Positions 34,356 to 46,726 of a stretch of DNA of 64,000 nucleotides are shown piece after piece. Position 1 is the stretch's first letter. The number at the start of each line of letters is the position of its first letter. The notes beneath the pieces are model-generated. The model was given only the letters and a program-made list of their open reading frames with translations. It had not been told where the DNA came from and made no database searches. Source of the stretch: Sclerodactyla briareus (Eukaryota > Echinodermata > Holothuroidea > Dendrochirotida > Sclerodactylidae); assembly GCA_026419785.1 (NCBI GenBank), contig JAODTK010001377.1, forward strand, positions 62,001 through 126,000, read 5' to 3'. The translations under genes and the position numbers were made by a program.

Positions 34356-34359
34356 CCGC

Positions 34360-34985
34360 AGGTGATTGCCTTGGAGTGTTTAAACTTCTTTGATTCAGAG
34401 GCTAAGGCAAATTTAAATCCACAAAAGACAAGAATGCAGGTGTGTTTTTATCATGAGCTCTTCATTGGATTGAAAGTAGTATGTTAAATCAAACGGGCCG
34501 CGAGAATTGCCCGCCCGAGGGTTACCGACAGATATCCCTCAACTGATGCCCCGTCTTTTGACCAACAACTCCTTCGATCAACCAATTTTCCATTTCTCAC
34601 CAAGTTTGAAGGCTTCGTGGAGAATTACAATCCGAAGCTTAGGCGGTCTCGAACACTGATTTTCTACATTCTACACTGTATATTCGAGGCCACGAGGCCA
34701 ATTCGAAGCCGAGGCTGGGCAAATCCGAGGCCGAGCACAGAAAGCCGCGGTACAACACTGCTGTTCTAGTCATGGCGCCTCCCGAAGAATTTCCCCAATT
34801 TTACCAATGGGCCTCTGAGAATTGTCTTCATGTGTCCCAAGTCAAATTTCTCATCAATACTTTGGAGGACCTGAATAGAATACACTGCATGAAGTAAATA
34901 AATTCAACTAAGTTTTGAATACGTGTATGTTTTGCGAGATTTTCGAGTACTTGGCTAATGAAGCACTTTTGCAACTGAAACAACA
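34360..34985. other. no gene recognised
   Basis: A degenerate CGAGGCC-type repeat occurs at 34,685-34,745 (CCACGAGGCCAATTCGAAGCCGAGG and variants). The plus-strand 83-codon frame across 34,236-34,487 lies opposite the LINE and is not called. Confidence 0.4.
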
Positions 34986-34989
34986 TATC

Positions 34990-35110
34990 AGCCCCAACTA
35001 GATGGCGGCCGCACCGCACGCCGCGTCGCGCGGTACTAATTGGCAGCACTGCAGAAGTTCGGCGAGGGGTTTCCACAGCGAACGCCGCGCCGCGCGGTAA
35101 CTTCAGGTAT
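34990..35110. repeat. CpG-rich duplicated segment
   Basis: Two related GC-rich words, GCACGCCGCGTCGCGCGGTACT (about 35,016) and GAACGCCGCGCCGCGCGGTAACT (about 35,082), lie 66 bp apart. An AGATGGCGGCC word at 35,000 resembles a YY1 site, so a short promoter-like CpG patch is conceivable, but no transcript start is visible. Confidence 0.45.
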
Positions 35111-35795
35111 CAGTGACAAAGAAACCTGGGGACGTAAAGTGAGTAGATATACGCCGCGGGAAGCGACGAAAAAAATAGACGGTTTCGGGCACATCCAATA
35201 CTCCAATCTAGAAAACAATTGGTGAGTTTCACCGGGAGAGCAGTTTGGGATGAGCCTAGCGCAGGCGAGTATTTGGTCAGCGTGTTGGGCCCTTTGATAC
35301 AAAAAAAAAAACAAAAAAAAACAACACTATCTATACGTACTGAGGAGCAGACAGTGTTTCTGGACAACTGGCAATATGCCCGAGGGTAAGTTGTATGATA
35401 TGTAGGATGTATAAACAAGGGTCTGGTTTCAGCTGACCTCTATTCTCAGCTCTTAGAAAACCTGAAAGTATTGGTTGAATAATTGTCATGGTTATGCCAG
35501 TCAAGGCCAATGATCGGACATTTGTATTGGGTGTAGAAAAAAATACTGTACTGTCGGTATGTTGGACATAGGGCGTGCTTCCTTGGCTAACGACCCAGCA
35601 CAGGGTCTGGTGAACGGGATCGGTGGGTTGGGGCCGGACGACTGGATCCCCCGTACTCATGTTGGGCAGCTTCGAGGGTACCCCAAGGGAGTTGGGGGAT
35701 GGGCTGTCGTATCCCCGGAGGAGGCGGGTGGATGCGGCTAGGTGACCTTCCATGCATGTGCTCCCATATTTTCTCTATAACCGTTCCCTAAGTTG
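35111..35795. other. no gene assigned
   Basis: A 140-codon minus-strand frame (35,753-35,331) was considered. It reads through two runs of A at 35,300-35,325 on its edge and has no domain. Its upper part resembles 6,480-6,720 weakly. Confidence 0.3.
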
Positions 35796-35799
35796 CCAG

Positions 35800-36530
35800 T
35801 CAGCTGAACAATGATCTACATTCTATTTTGAACGGGTGGCATGCTAATCTGATTACATTCAACCAATCTAAAACTCAGAACTTGCTGATTTATGGTAGGA
35901 GGGTTTCTGATGCAACGGCTAGTTCATGGATGACCAGATTCCTCCCTCCGTATACTTCTACTAATATCCTGGTATGGAAATCAGCAACAACCTGTTCTGG
36001 AACTCTCATATCAAGTCATCGCTACTAATGCTTCTAGAAGTTGGGCTTTTCATTCGTGCAAGGAAATACTTAACCTCACAACAACAAGCTACTTCTGATT
36101 GCAAAGCCCAAATTCGCTCCATAAGTATTTGGGGATTGCCATATATGGGGTGGGGCTTGCCATCCTCTCTCAGTGTCCTTGATTCGTATCCAGAAAAAAA
36201 GCCATTCGTCTGATCAACGATCATCAGCTTACTTCCTCACTTCAGCCTCTATCCCATCGTAGATTTATCATATATCATCTAATCGTACTAGATGGGAGGC
36301 TCCTTACTCGAGGTGTATTCGCCATGCTACATGCTCTTCTTCTTCCAGCCACCGTTTCGGTTGCATCTCCCACGTCATCGCACCGAACCTACGCTCGCTA
36401 CTTTTTTCCTCGCACTTCGCGTGCCTGGAATAGGCTTCCTCGGGATGTATTTCCACTTGATTTTGATCTCCAGCGGTTCAAGAGTAGAATCAACAAGCTG
36501 GATCTCTCTTCTTTCTTTTAGTTTCTTGTG
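35800..36530 (+). mobile_element. CR1-like LINE 3' fragment (RT end)
   Basis: Plus-strand frames read LNNDLHSI, ANLITFNQSKTQ, STNIL with MEISNN, LFWNSHIKS, LFIRARKYLTSQQ, KAQIRSI, then RTYARYFFPRTSRAWNRLPRD and FKSRINKLDLS. This is the usual order from the RT thumb to the C terminus of CR1/L2-type LINEs. Four to five frame changes are present. The RT active site lies upstream of what is preserved. It is closely related to the fragment at 17,100, so both derive from the same family. Confidence 0.8.
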
Positions 36531-36539
36531 CTTGGGTTG

Positions 36540-37085
36540 CCATCAGTTTGTTGAGGCAATTATGTTTTCGCCGTTCCTCTTGTCACTTTGTTTTAAAAAA
36601 AATGTTGTTGGTGTAGGGGGGTTAATTGGAGGGAATATTTGGGAGAATTTTAGTTGAGTTCGGCTTGTTAACACGATACTCGACCCCTCCTAAATGGATG
36701 GAGCTGATACTTGGGAGTGGGTTCCCCGTATTGATTAACGGTACATGATTCTAATGTAGAATCTGGGGTCCAACATCAGGGAAAGTTTATACGATAACCC
36801 CAAGAACGGGGAGTCTGTGAAACTCATTGTGTTAGTGTAAACTGTAGTTATTTGGGGGATAAGATGGTGGAATCGTGACAAAAAGTTATAATTTAACACG
36901 GAAACTTCACCTCACCTGGATGGTTGAGGCCCATACTTGTTATGTGTTATGTGGGGGTCCCAAAAATGAGTACATGAATCGACAGTGATTAGGATTAGGT
37001 TCAGTGGAAGAATCACTAAGCCCGGTTCTCCGGATATCGTCTCTGCCTGTAACTCAGAAAAAGGACAATCTTAGACAGCAATCAT
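36540..37085. other. no gene recognised
   Basis: GGGG-rich short words but no coding signal. This may be the 3' untranslated part of the LINE for the first 100-150 bp. Confidence 0.4.
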
Positions 37086-37091
37086 CAGATT

Positions 37092-37335
37092 GTAGTTTGA
37101 CCCACTGATTTATAGAAAAGAAAAAAAAAACTGCCCTATATCTGTGAACATCCTGCACTAAACTGCACTAAATTTCAGGCTAAACCTCTTATATTTTTGC
37201 ACCAAGGTCACCCGAGGTCAACTCATGGACTTTTTTTTTAAAACGTCCTTTCAATGGCCATGGTAATTAATTCGTACGAGGCACGGTAAAGGTCAACGGA
37301 GGTCAAATTGCGGTCAAAGGTAATACAGATGCGGA
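37092..37335 (+). repeat. dispersed repeat B, copy 2
   Basis: The partner of 9,411-9,660, in the same orientation. TAGTTTGACCCACTGATT, ATATCTGTGAACATCC and repeated AGGTCA words are conserved. Contains A-rich and T-rich tracts not present in copy 1. Confidence 0.7.
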
Positions 37336-37339
37336 CACC

Positions 37340-38430
37340 CCAACCTTGACAGACATTTTTATTTTATGTCATGGCAAAAAAAATACTAGTTTTGAATTCC
37401 TGGTTGACCTTGATGAATTTGGATGACATGACTGTTTTAAACAAGAATCAATATTATCCTCCATGACGTGCACCCTATCCTAACATTCAAACCACAACCA
37501 GGAACTGTCCACGGAAGTTGTCGTACAATTTGCACTTGAACAGTCGGGACTCATACAACTTGCTTGTGAGACGAAACCAGTAGACAGGGTCTGTTTTAAA
37601 GTGTTCGGGGCTTACTACTATTTTAACACTTGTTTACACTATTTCGACTTTGTTGTTTTAACATGTTCAATTGATAAACACGGTGCCAAATCCCTAAACT
37701 CACTGCATAGCTAAGCGTCCCGTGGTTTGTCGGTGTACAATTGCTAGTCCAGTTTAGAATGAGAAGAAGAAGTAGTGGAGTGAGCATAGCAGTGATAGCA
37801 AACCCGTGTGCAGAAGAGTGTCCAATTGAAGAATATGAGAAGTTGATTCCGTAGTACACACGTCCAGGCTGTTGATATGAACTGCTGAAGGATTATAGCT
37901 CCAACGTCTCAAAATTGATCACCAAACTGCTACCCCTGAGAATGTTCAGTGCTCAAATTTTTATGAAATGTCATATTGGGCGTACTATCCCGACCCCTTG
38001 AAATTAATGCACCAGCACTATTCTCACATGCATGTGCTGCGTCACAAACTATGTATTTCTATCGGAACGGAAAAAGGAACAAGACGAAGCAGTGGGGGTT
38101 ATTGTTTTGAACACAATGCACATTCTGCATAATGATAGCCGGCATCCTGGCTTTTCTATCGAATATGCTGCTGCTATATATAGTACGGCTACAATAGGGT
38201 ATAAATAGGACTAATATCCGGCTTTTAGAAGGTCACGCACAATCCTATCGATTGTTTTCTTGCTATTCTGCTGCGTTGCCCCACGTAATATCTTGGAATT
38301 TCAAACGCAATCAAACGTAAATTCTATTGTATTGGACAATTCTAAGTGGTTCGAGGTATACCTTTACTACGTGAGACGGAATTAGTATTTCCGTTCATTT
38401 TATGCAGCGTAAGTATACATTTGATGTTTC
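37340..38430. other. no gene recognised
   Basis: AT-rich DNA with one 78-codon minus frame (37,859-37,623), hydrophobic but without motif. Nothing called. Confidence 0.45.
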
Positions 38431-38472
<42 letters not shown>

Positions 38473-38474
38473 TA
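38431..38474. repeat. AT microsatellite
   Basis: (AT)n of about 40 bp, interrupted by one C near the start and AATAT near the end. Frames across it that encode HIYIYIY are artefacts. Confidence 0.95.
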
Positions 38475-38479
38475 CCATG

Positions 38480-39535
38480 GGAGCTGTATTTTTATCATAC
38501 ATCGTCACCATTGCACCTCGTGTGGACATTGGTTTCAAAAACTCTGTGAAGAGATCTTCACCATATCCGTGTAACCAGATTTCTCCCGGTCAGACGTTAG
38601 CCACTGACAAGCCTAGACAATGAACGGTAACCAGAATAAGAGTACCCACTCGACTGAAGAGCCTGATTGTAAGCCTGAGAAACGACACACCCTGGAAAAC
38701 GAGGTATGTCCTTTTCGTCTCTTTTCCAATAAAATTATTGCGCTGGTATAGGACAGGGTTCATTGGCGGGTCATACCAAGGACTTTGAAAACAAACCAAA
38801 TTCTCAGGTGGGTCGATTCCCTGTCATGGGTAGGTCAGTGTCAGTCGAGTACAGGTAACGGTTGGCGCGAAGCCTTCGTAGGTGACCGGACAGACCCCGA
38901 GATTGCAGGAAATGGCCCGAGTCCCAGTTCATATAGTGATCATGGAATGTTCTGAAATCTCATGGTCTGGAAATTGAATAAATCAAAAGTAGTCTGAAAA
39001 ATACCTGGAAAGGGTGGGTCGTTCGAGCACCTCCTGAAACAGAGTTTGTGTGTGTGTGTGTTTGTGGAGAGGAAGGGGGAATATATAACCCTTTGTTCCT
39101 CAACCACAACTGCTATATGTTCTGTTGTGAACAGTACACACGTGATAAGGAAAGCGATTCAGTCCGACGAAATTACTGCAAGAAGATCATGTCTGGGCGT
39201 CGCTAGCTAAACCAGATCGGTGGAATATTTGACAATATCCTCAACAGATCAGTTGAAAGGGGAATATTTAGAAGACTATTATGTAAAGCTATTTCAGGTC
39301 TGTGCGTGGGTATGTATACATGGCTCTTATCTCATTCTTTAAATAACATTTATAGGTTTACTAATTTACTAAGCATTCACTAAGAACGGTGTATAGAAAT
39401 ACACAATTTCCGTGACGTACAGTACTGTGATTATACAGGTACTAATTGTACGATAAAGAGTTTTTTACGCTGAGCTTGGCTTCTGGTTATAGATAGTTTC
39501 GAAAGTGATTAGGTGTCTGTTGTTAATATGGTATA
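38480..39535. other. no gene recognised
   Basis: Contains a short (GT)n tract at 39,046-39,064. No coding motif, SINE or inverted repeat was identified. Confidence 0.45.
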
Positions 39536-39539
39536 TCAG

Positions 39540-39785
39540 AACCCCCCCCCCCCCCCTCATGACCGAGTGATCAAAAAATGATTTTTTGCAGTCAGTAAGG
39601 TTTGCAGCTACTGGTGGTCTTGCAGCAGATGTGGTATAGGGAGCCCAATAAATTGTACTCATTCGCCAATAGGGAGGGGCGGGTGAGAGATGACGAAGCG
39701 CACTGCCCTTGGGTCCGGACCCAACCCCCCCCCCCCTCCCCTACAAGACAAATCATAGTCTCGGTGCGCGGCCTGGGTTGATATA
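39540..39785. repeat. dispersed repeat C with C tracts, copy 2
   Basis: The partner of 21,140-21,420. Has two C runs (39,541-39,556 and about 39,724-39,737) against one main run in copy 1, so the C tracts expand independently. The 128-codon minus frame (39,978-39,592) partly overlaps this repeat and is not called. Confidence 0.65.
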
Positions 39786-39789
39786 CGTT

Positions 39790-40743
39790 TTGTTTATAGG
39801 AAATAACTGGAACTAAATTCAAAATATCAATTAGTGCAGAGCAATCAGCGCGCACATGACAAGCACGTAGCGCGATGTCCCTTAACCGTGAGTCCGCCTG
39901 GAAGCTGTAGGATTCTAGATGCCCTCTAGTGCATCGAAGCTCAGTTGGAAACCATTTCATAGTGATTTTGATTGACAAGATTTTGGAAAATCATCAAGAC
40001 GACATATTATTTGTACATCATAAAATAGACGTCTGGAAATACCATACCACAGAGCCCGAATCAAGCATGTATCGGGGGAGACGCTTTAGAAGGTCAAGGG
40101 GTGATTGAGGCGAGGATCGATCTCCATCTCTCTCCCGAATGCGAATTCATAATGACTAGGAATGGTCCAAGAAAGGGATTAATATGACGTCAGATCTATG
40201 GTTAGAATATTTAACCCCAGAAAGTATGCAAAACTACATACATATCGATGTCGACAACCAATCTGAATCGCCGCTGGACTGTTGAGGTCGAAGCAAAGTT
40301 CATTCACTAAACCAGTAGAAGGGTTCGAATATATCGAGACTCATTGGTGGGACGTAAAATATGTTATTCATATTCATACAATACTGTGTCCATGTATTTT
40401 ATTGTTTTAAATGATTGAAGTCGAAAGACCTAGCGCCGGCATGACCAGGTCACGTTTCACATCGTCTCAGCACCCAGAGACTGAACCAAAAACAACTCAC
40501 CAATCTGGATCAAACAGGCCTAATCCAAGACAGTTGGTCAATTATGGGGCCACATATGCCCATTGGCCTCATTGCAGATGGCGCAGGAAGGGGTGGTTGA
40601 GTGGGGTGGAGGGGGATGTTGCACTTTGATGAAGGATATGGGGAGGGGTCTGAGGGGAGGGTGTCCCACTCAGAAAAATGTTGACTTATATGCATTTTGG
40701 TGCAATATAGCACACCTATACACCCACTTTCGGAAACAATCCT

Positions 40744-40744
<1 letters not shown>
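39790..40744. other. no gene recognised
   Basis: Ordinary sequence. The word TATATGCATTTTGGTGCAAT at 40,688 recurs at 41,927, indicating a further dispersed repeat whose borders I could not set. Confidence 0.4.

Positions 40745-40778
<34 letters not shown>
40745..40778. repeat. T homopolymer (~34 nt)
   Basis: About 34 consecutive T residues followed by CCACC and then a TATTAT-rich stretch (40,796-40,855). It may be the tail of a retrotransposed element on the minus strand. Confidence 0.9.
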
Positions 40779-41034
40779 CCACCTAGCCCTGAGTATTATA
40801 TTAGTATTATTATCAGTATTATATCGTCATTGTTATCATTATTCTTATTATCATTGGCAAAATTAACGACGACAGCTCAGGTCACGTGACCGTGCGACAA
40901 AAGCAATACTGTCCCCATGTCACGCGACACATGGACAGTAATTAGGGGGTTTTACTTCCACTTTACTAGTTTTCCTCGATTTTTGCGTAGCTACATATCA
41001 ACATTGAAAATCATTCTACCCATACATTTTTTCT

Positions 41035-41760
41035 AGAACAATTTCCACAGAGTTGTCTATACGGGAAGGACTGCGAGGGGATGTTTTCCCTATGGGTGCC
41101 ACTGTGACGCGGAAAAAGATGGATGCGCCAGTGATTATCGAGGACGTTGTTAAAGACGGAGTGCTCTATTGTACTGGTGTAAGGTGTGTGGTTTGTCTGT
41201 CTGTCTGACTTTCTGCTGCAAGATGCATTCGTGATAATGATGCGTGGAGTGATAGCCCATCGAATTTACATCGATGGTATATAGTTTTCAACCAGACTTA
41301 ACATGTTGCTCAGGTAATTAGGACTGCAGAGAATATACCGCGAAATAAAGCTGATGACTGGATGAATCGATAAAAACCGTGTCTTCACCACTATTGACAA
41401 CAGGATCCAAATGTCCATGCAACTCTGATGAGTCCAAAGAATACAAACCGCTGGATAAGTCGATTACCTTTCATTAGAAACTTCCTATATGTTGGTATGG
41501 TATTTTAGGAGACGGGTTTTACCAGAGCACTAAGTTACTGTACTCCAGTAAAAGTCAAGGAAATGGCACTGCAGAGTAGCTCTGCGGCGATTGGCTCCGA
41601 TTACAACTTCCAGTAGGAACTTGAAATTTTTGAGTGAGCCGTATAATAAAATCTCTAATTAGGTATCTACATACGTTTTCCTATGCACCAGGGACGAGGA
41701 TGTTCTCACAGATGCTATGATGTATCCAGTTCGAAGTCTAGCGCTCCGTGATCTCGTTGA
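41035..41760 (+). pseudogene. possible EGF-like exon pair
   Basis: A segment after TTTTTTCTAG (41,036) and before GTGTGTGG (about 41,186) reads, with one frame change, CLYGKDCEG then YGCHCDAEKDGCASDYRGRC. The cysteine spacing and GRC end are like laminin-type EGF repeats. A second segment after TTTTCCTATGCACCAG (about 41,693) reads GRGCSHRCYDV in one frame and DEDVLTDAMMYPVRSLALRD in another. The alternative frame of the first segment (TISTELSIREGLRGDVFP) is also open across the exon, so the EGF reading is not secure. Both pieces have plausible AG/GT borders. Confidence 0.3.
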
Positions 41761-41799
41761 GGCTATCGGCGAGCTAGATGCATTCTTCTTTGTATATTC

Positions 41800-42725
41800 C
41801 TTCTTTTAATATGTTCTTTGATATTTCACAAAATAAAAATCCACATGCAATGTATCACACTTAAATATCCATGTTAGATTCCATCTTGTCTTAGTAGATG
41901 AGTTCGTGTTCTCCGGTTCCCCCGTATATGCATTTTGGTGCAATGTAGAAAGCCTCAATGCACCCCATTCCAGTATTTGATAGATAGCGAATGTTGTTAA
42001 CAATAATTTGGAAATGGAAAAAGTGGTTTGACTCGAGAAGCTCGAATATACTTTCACCCCAAGCCCCGGTTCAACTACGTTCCTGACGTCCACTATGAAG
42101 GACAACTTTGTATGAATATAAAGAGGACTAATGTATTAGCTGAGAAAAACTGAAGGGTCAGTCCACAACCGAAGTTCGTACGACTTCCGTGACGCGAAGT
42201 TACATCCTTTGAAGTTTGGGCATGTGTAATTGCCGCAAGATCGCCCGCATCACACCATGCATAATAATGATGTAATCATGACTAGGACAACCCTGCAAAC
42301 AATTTTGTTTCTATTGGAAATTCAAACATGATTTTCACTTGAAAAGCATTAGGCTATGGAAGAGGATTGCTTAGGGGTTGGTAGGTGGTGATGGTTACTT
42401 GGTGAGAGAAAGACAACAGAACTTCTGAAAGTTGACGTATCAAAAATTGAAAAATGGAATACAGACATAACTTCCGGGTTGTCCAGGTGTGATGTCATGG
42501 ATTATTGCGCAATGGGACTCACCCCAATTTCTCTGCATATGACCAAACTTTGAAGACAATAACTCACATAGAACATCGATGGAATGGGGTTCAGACCTAT
42601 AGATACCGTTTTCCATTACCACGAAAACCTCCGTTGTATCAAAGCTGCAGTTGTCCTTTAATTGAGGAAGATTCCAATCCTACCTACATGAGGCTTCTTT
42701 TGGTCTGTGTTGCTCGGTTCTGTGG
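41800..42725. other. no gene assigned
   Basis: Minus frame 42,105-41,806 (99 codons) carries the dispersed word at 41,927 and is not called. Plus frame 42,505-42,732 (75 codons) is cysteine-bearing without motif and runs into the repeat that follows. Confidence 0.35.
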
Positions 42726-42726
42726 A

Positions 42727-42960
42727 TGTTGACCCAAACTTGGACACATGTCCATCGGCACTGGACATATTTGATCTTAGAAGGTCAAAGATCCAAATGT
42801 ATTAAAGGGGCCACAATGTGCCCAACAGTTTGCAAAATTTAGACAATTGATCCTCCATAAAGTGCATAACATTTTCTGGCAAAAACATGTTCGTAAAGTT
42901 CCTCTGGTGGTACTACTCTCAGGTTGTACCAGATTTTCGATTCAATCTCGTCTGAGGTCT
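42727..42960 (+). repeat. single copy of the 48.6-50 kb satellite family
   Basis: CCAAACTTGGACACATGT, CATCGGCACTGG, AAGGTCAAAG and TTAAAGGGGCCACAATG follow the same order as repeat units at 48,780-50,060. A monomer lying 6 kb from the main array. Confidence 0.6.
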
Positions 42961-42964
42961 TGGT

Positions 42965-44535
42965 TCAAACAGTGGAATCGGTAAACTTTTACTTTTTTGC
43001 CCTCAAATGCCTCATCTTTTATGGATCGTTACTAAGATTGTATGTATTGTTTATGGAAAGTAATGGTTAGTTAACGTAATGGACAAGTACGTACTAGTAT
43101 CACAGTACTGTCAGTAGAGTAGAAGGTATTTAGGCTACTCCTTCAAAAGGCCTAACGATGGGTAGGGTCCCGGGCTCGCCGACTTCATCACGATTCTGAC
43201 TTCTCTACTGTACGCCTAGGGCCCAGTCCGGCACGAGATTAATGAGGCATAGGCCTACATAACATTAAACACAGTCCGCTGCCTCTTCACAATCCCACAA
43301 AACCACAGACAATATACGTAGGACGTGAACATTCGCCCATAGGTTATGTTGCAACAATTTGCGGCCAATTGAACGCGCGGGGCCACTGGAAAATGCACCC
43401 AAAAAGAAGGGTTCGCGCAAATGGTACAGCCGTAAACCAACGCGTTTTCGGTGGCGAGAAATGATACGCCAATTTTGCGGCTAAATTATGCAATAGTGAG
43501 GCAGGTATGGTGCCAATACGATGCAATTTCTGTAAAGAAATTTATTATTTCCAAGATTTGGAGAATAGTTCTTCGCAATTGTGCTGTTAGATTTGCATGA
43601 TGAGACATCTTTGTGTCTACCCCTTCCACACCGATAATGAAAACAAGAGTCGGTACTAGAGAATAATATAGGTTAGCGTTAGGGCCTACGTATAGCTCGC
43701 GATGTATGGGCCCGAAGCGAACAAACATTAGGCAGGCATACTCGACAACTTCAGGTCAATGATATGACATGACCAGACTCCTTTGCATCTAGGGTAGCCC
43801 AATTACCTAGCACAGATCCATATTCAAGTCAGTGGAATATAGTAGGCTGTTGAAGATTGAATTAGGCCACAATGGAGGACGGTTATAGCAGAAGCAAAAT
43901 GCATAGACTATTGGTATGAACTGAAGATTAATACCCAGCCAATAAGTAGTGCGGTGGCAAAACGATGAAATCCCCAGCAATTTCCTAGTCTACTTACCAC
44001 GGGTGCGCCCAAAAAAAGCCGCTTAACAAAACTACAAAACGAAAACTTTGAGGCAGCAGCGGACACTACGGGGAGTGTGGCTGGGGTGCCGGGAAAGGAG
44101 GTTGCTTACAGAAACTACGACACCATGTGTCACTTAGATCTACCTCTCATCCCCCCCCCCCACCTCCCCACCCCCATTTCAGGAATGCCTGATACATGTT
44201 GGTACTTTGGGAACCACAGGCAGAAATGAAATTAAAGTTGTGGGACAGGGGAAATTAACAGGCCAAAAATGTTGTTGATGGTCATGCAGGGGACAAGTGC
44301 CATCAAGTGAAGTATAGTAAGGGCTAGTGCTGAGGAATTCTGGACCCTCATCGGGCAAATCCATAGTGCCGCCGCTGCTTTTAGGATCTTCTGTCTTTAT
44401 ACTACCTTTTGGGGGTCTATGTTTTGAAGGTTTTCGGGATTATTCATCTTGGTCTTCATTCTGGAGGTCTAAGTGCTTTTAGGCACACCCATCCTGCACA
44501 CCGTGCCAGCAGTGCCTGATTTTTTTCCCTCTTCA
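42965..44535. other. no gene recognised
   Basis: Contains a C-rich tract at 44,151-44,160. Minus frames of 60-80 codons at 43,255-43,728 follow one another in different phases, without motif. Nothing called. Confidence 0.4.
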
Positions 44536-44540
44536 AATGA

Positions 44541-44640
44541 TATACTTGCCGAGCAGAGGATCACTCCTATTCAAGTCCAGCAAGGATGCAGGACCTCTGG
44601 ATCGCTGCACCTGTGTCAGGCAGCGAATATAACTTGAAGG
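44541..44640 (+). repeat. dispersed repeat A, copy 2
   Basis: The partner of 7,931-8,040: TATACTTGCCGAGCAGAGG then TATTCAAGTCCAG and GATGCAGGACC with gaps. Same orientation. Confidence 0.6.
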
Positions 44641-44869
44641 CTAAATCATTCCGAAAGTAATTTGGGGTAGATTGTGAGTCAACATCCTGTAAACACCATA
44701 CATTCTATAGTGCAAGCAAGAGTCATGTAAATGATGATGCTATATATTTTTAATTTTTCATTTCTTTAGTTTATTTCGGGTTATTTGCAATAAATCTTGT
44801 GGGTCGGGGCAATATCTCAGTGGGACAAGGCTGATGAGATTCTAAAGTATGGTTTTTGTTGAAATGCTA

Positions 44870-45205
44870 CCCAGCCGGCCACTGTACAACATAATAGGTT
44901 GCCCTCGACATCGAGTTGAGATGAAACAAATGCATTGTTTTAAATGGGGTGCTTGTCTGCCTATATGGTGACATAATCAGTCTGAATGAAATGGTCTGAA
45001 CATGGCTGCAAGGGGAGTATAGGCGATAACATGCCCAAAAAATCCCCAACATTGATCTATCAACACTGGAGCAGAGTGGGTTAAGCATGTTGTCGTAAAG
45101 GCTGTAACTGTTGTCACGCACTTCTTCGTTATGTACTCTTCTTGCTGGCCATCCTTCCTCCTTTGATCCGTCAGTAAAATGTTTGTAGATGTTAGATAAC
45201 ACACA
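44870..45205 (-). mobile_element. RNase H-like LINE fragment
   Basis: The minus strand reads NIYKHFTDGSKEEG, then VRDNSYSLYDN, and after a frame change a partially matching stretch to about 44,880. FTDGSK with a following acidic/YSLxDN block is the beginning of the RNase H domain found at the C terminus of several LINE clades. The D of TDGS would be the first catalytic residue. Remaining catalytic positions are not clear. A tail of 111 codons stays open. Confidence 0.4.
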
Positions 45206-45209
45206 ATCT

Positions 45210-46130
45210 CTTGGATTATAAAATACAGGAAATGCAAATAAAATTATACACTGTTGTGATTCCTGGTACAGTCAATGTATTTTAACATCTTTTTCAGAGA
45301 TGAGATATAAAATGAAATGTAGATACATGCATGTTATACATATTAAAGAAATAGGAGTAGCATAGTGAGTGGTACAGTGACTATAAGAACCACTACTGGA
45401 CCATATAGTGGCATTTCAATGCATGCAATTTTTTTTTTTTTTTTACAGTGAGGAAATTACTATGGGAGAAATCAGGGGTAAAGTCTGGTGACTAATAATT
45501 TGCATTATTACAGATGTTAAAGATGGGACTAATTAGAGGTTAAAAATAATCATCTTGGATTTTTTATCAGCAAATCCTATTGACTATTTGCAGGTCCTTT
45601 GGGAAAATCTATTTTCCCATAGACAAAAAGTCAATTTTTCTAATTTTACTGAATGCCAAAAAGGGAAATGGTCATTTCCTTGGAAAAAAGGGGGCTATCA
45701 GACTTTTTAGCCTCTTTCATTACCATACAATACACATATGCACATATACACATAGGCTACACATTAAAGTCTCAAGTAATCAATGTTCTTTGAGAAAATA
45801 GTTAATATCAATATTTCAACCAGATCCATCGACAAAGATTCATACTTATTTAGATTACTGATTAAAAAATAGTTATTAAAATATTAAAAATAAATAAAAT
45901 CTACAAGTAGTGTATATGCACTTGAGAGTAAGAAAAGATGTTCTGCTGGAATTATACATCTACATCAAGTGAAAAATCTGTTATGTGCTTGAAGTTGAGA
46001 ATAATTTGACAACAAGGCTTATGACCTTGTGGTTCACTGGTGTTTGAAAGCACAAATTGCTTAGATTTGTCCTCACCTTGAATCCTGTGGATTTGTTCTG
46101 GCTGCTGATTTAGCCAGGTGAGCATTATGA
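45210..46130. other. no gene recognised
   Basis: AT-rich. T run at 45,430-45,444, AAATA/TTAAA runs at 45,870-45,900. One 73-codon plus frame (45,580-45,801) without motif. Could be 3' flank of the candidate exon that follows. Confidence 0.4.
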
Positions 46131-46131
46131 T

Positions 46132-46420
46132 TTAATGTAACATGATGCAGTGTCTCGATCGAAAACAAGAATATGGTAAAAAGTCAGAAGCACAGTCAAA
46201 AATGTGTTCATAGAGGTCATCAAAGAATTCTTTTTGCCCAGTCTCCTCAAGTTCAATTAACATGGGAGTGGAAATATGGCTGATGCAAGTGCGGAGCATG
46301 ATGGAGCCTTGGGGAGGTGGCATATTCGGGAACACATTTTCTGTTGAATATACTTCAGATGACACAACATCATTGAAGATTTGATCAGTCAACCCAATTA
46401 TCCTTAAATTAGACTAATTC
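46132..46420 (-). CDS. candidate terminal exon, unrecognised
   Basis: A frame of about 90 codons ends at TAA 46,132. Upstream ...TCTAATTTAAG may be an acceptor. The text reads IIGLTDQIFNDVVSSEVYSTENVF, MPPPQGSIMLRTCISHIS, LIELEETGQKEFFDDLYEHIFDCA, with a normal, varied residue mix and no low complexity. The protein family is not recognised. Because most LINE and repeat text here is broken, an undisturbed 90-codon frame is somewhat better than background. It might belong with 46,987-46,727. Confidence 0.35.
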
Positions 46421-46726
46421 AGGCTGATAACTATCGGCCTACTGTATTATTTTGTAAACAGCCCCGCTATCATTTCAACAGATAGGCCTATAGCTTTGTC
46501 ACTAACTATAAGGCTTACGGCGAAACTCAACCCCACATTGTCTGTACCAGGTCACAGTTTTTTTCTGTAGTTTGGCTGAGCAGCTAGGCGTCGTACTGTT
46601 TCGAATAATGCAAAGGTTTTCCCAGTCATCGGTGCCGAGTATTGTTTACCACCTGAGTTCGTAGTAAGCGTAGCACAGTCAGGCAGATGCACATACGACT
46701 TGGGCTAGTGAGGCCTACGTACAGAC

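Noticed and set aside
38346..38623. ORFs encoding HIYIYIYIY
   Set aside because: Translation of an (AT)n microsatellite.
44802..44880. tRNA-like head (GGGGCAATATCTCAGTGGGAC)
   Set aside because: An A-box-like word is present but no B box follows within the right distance.
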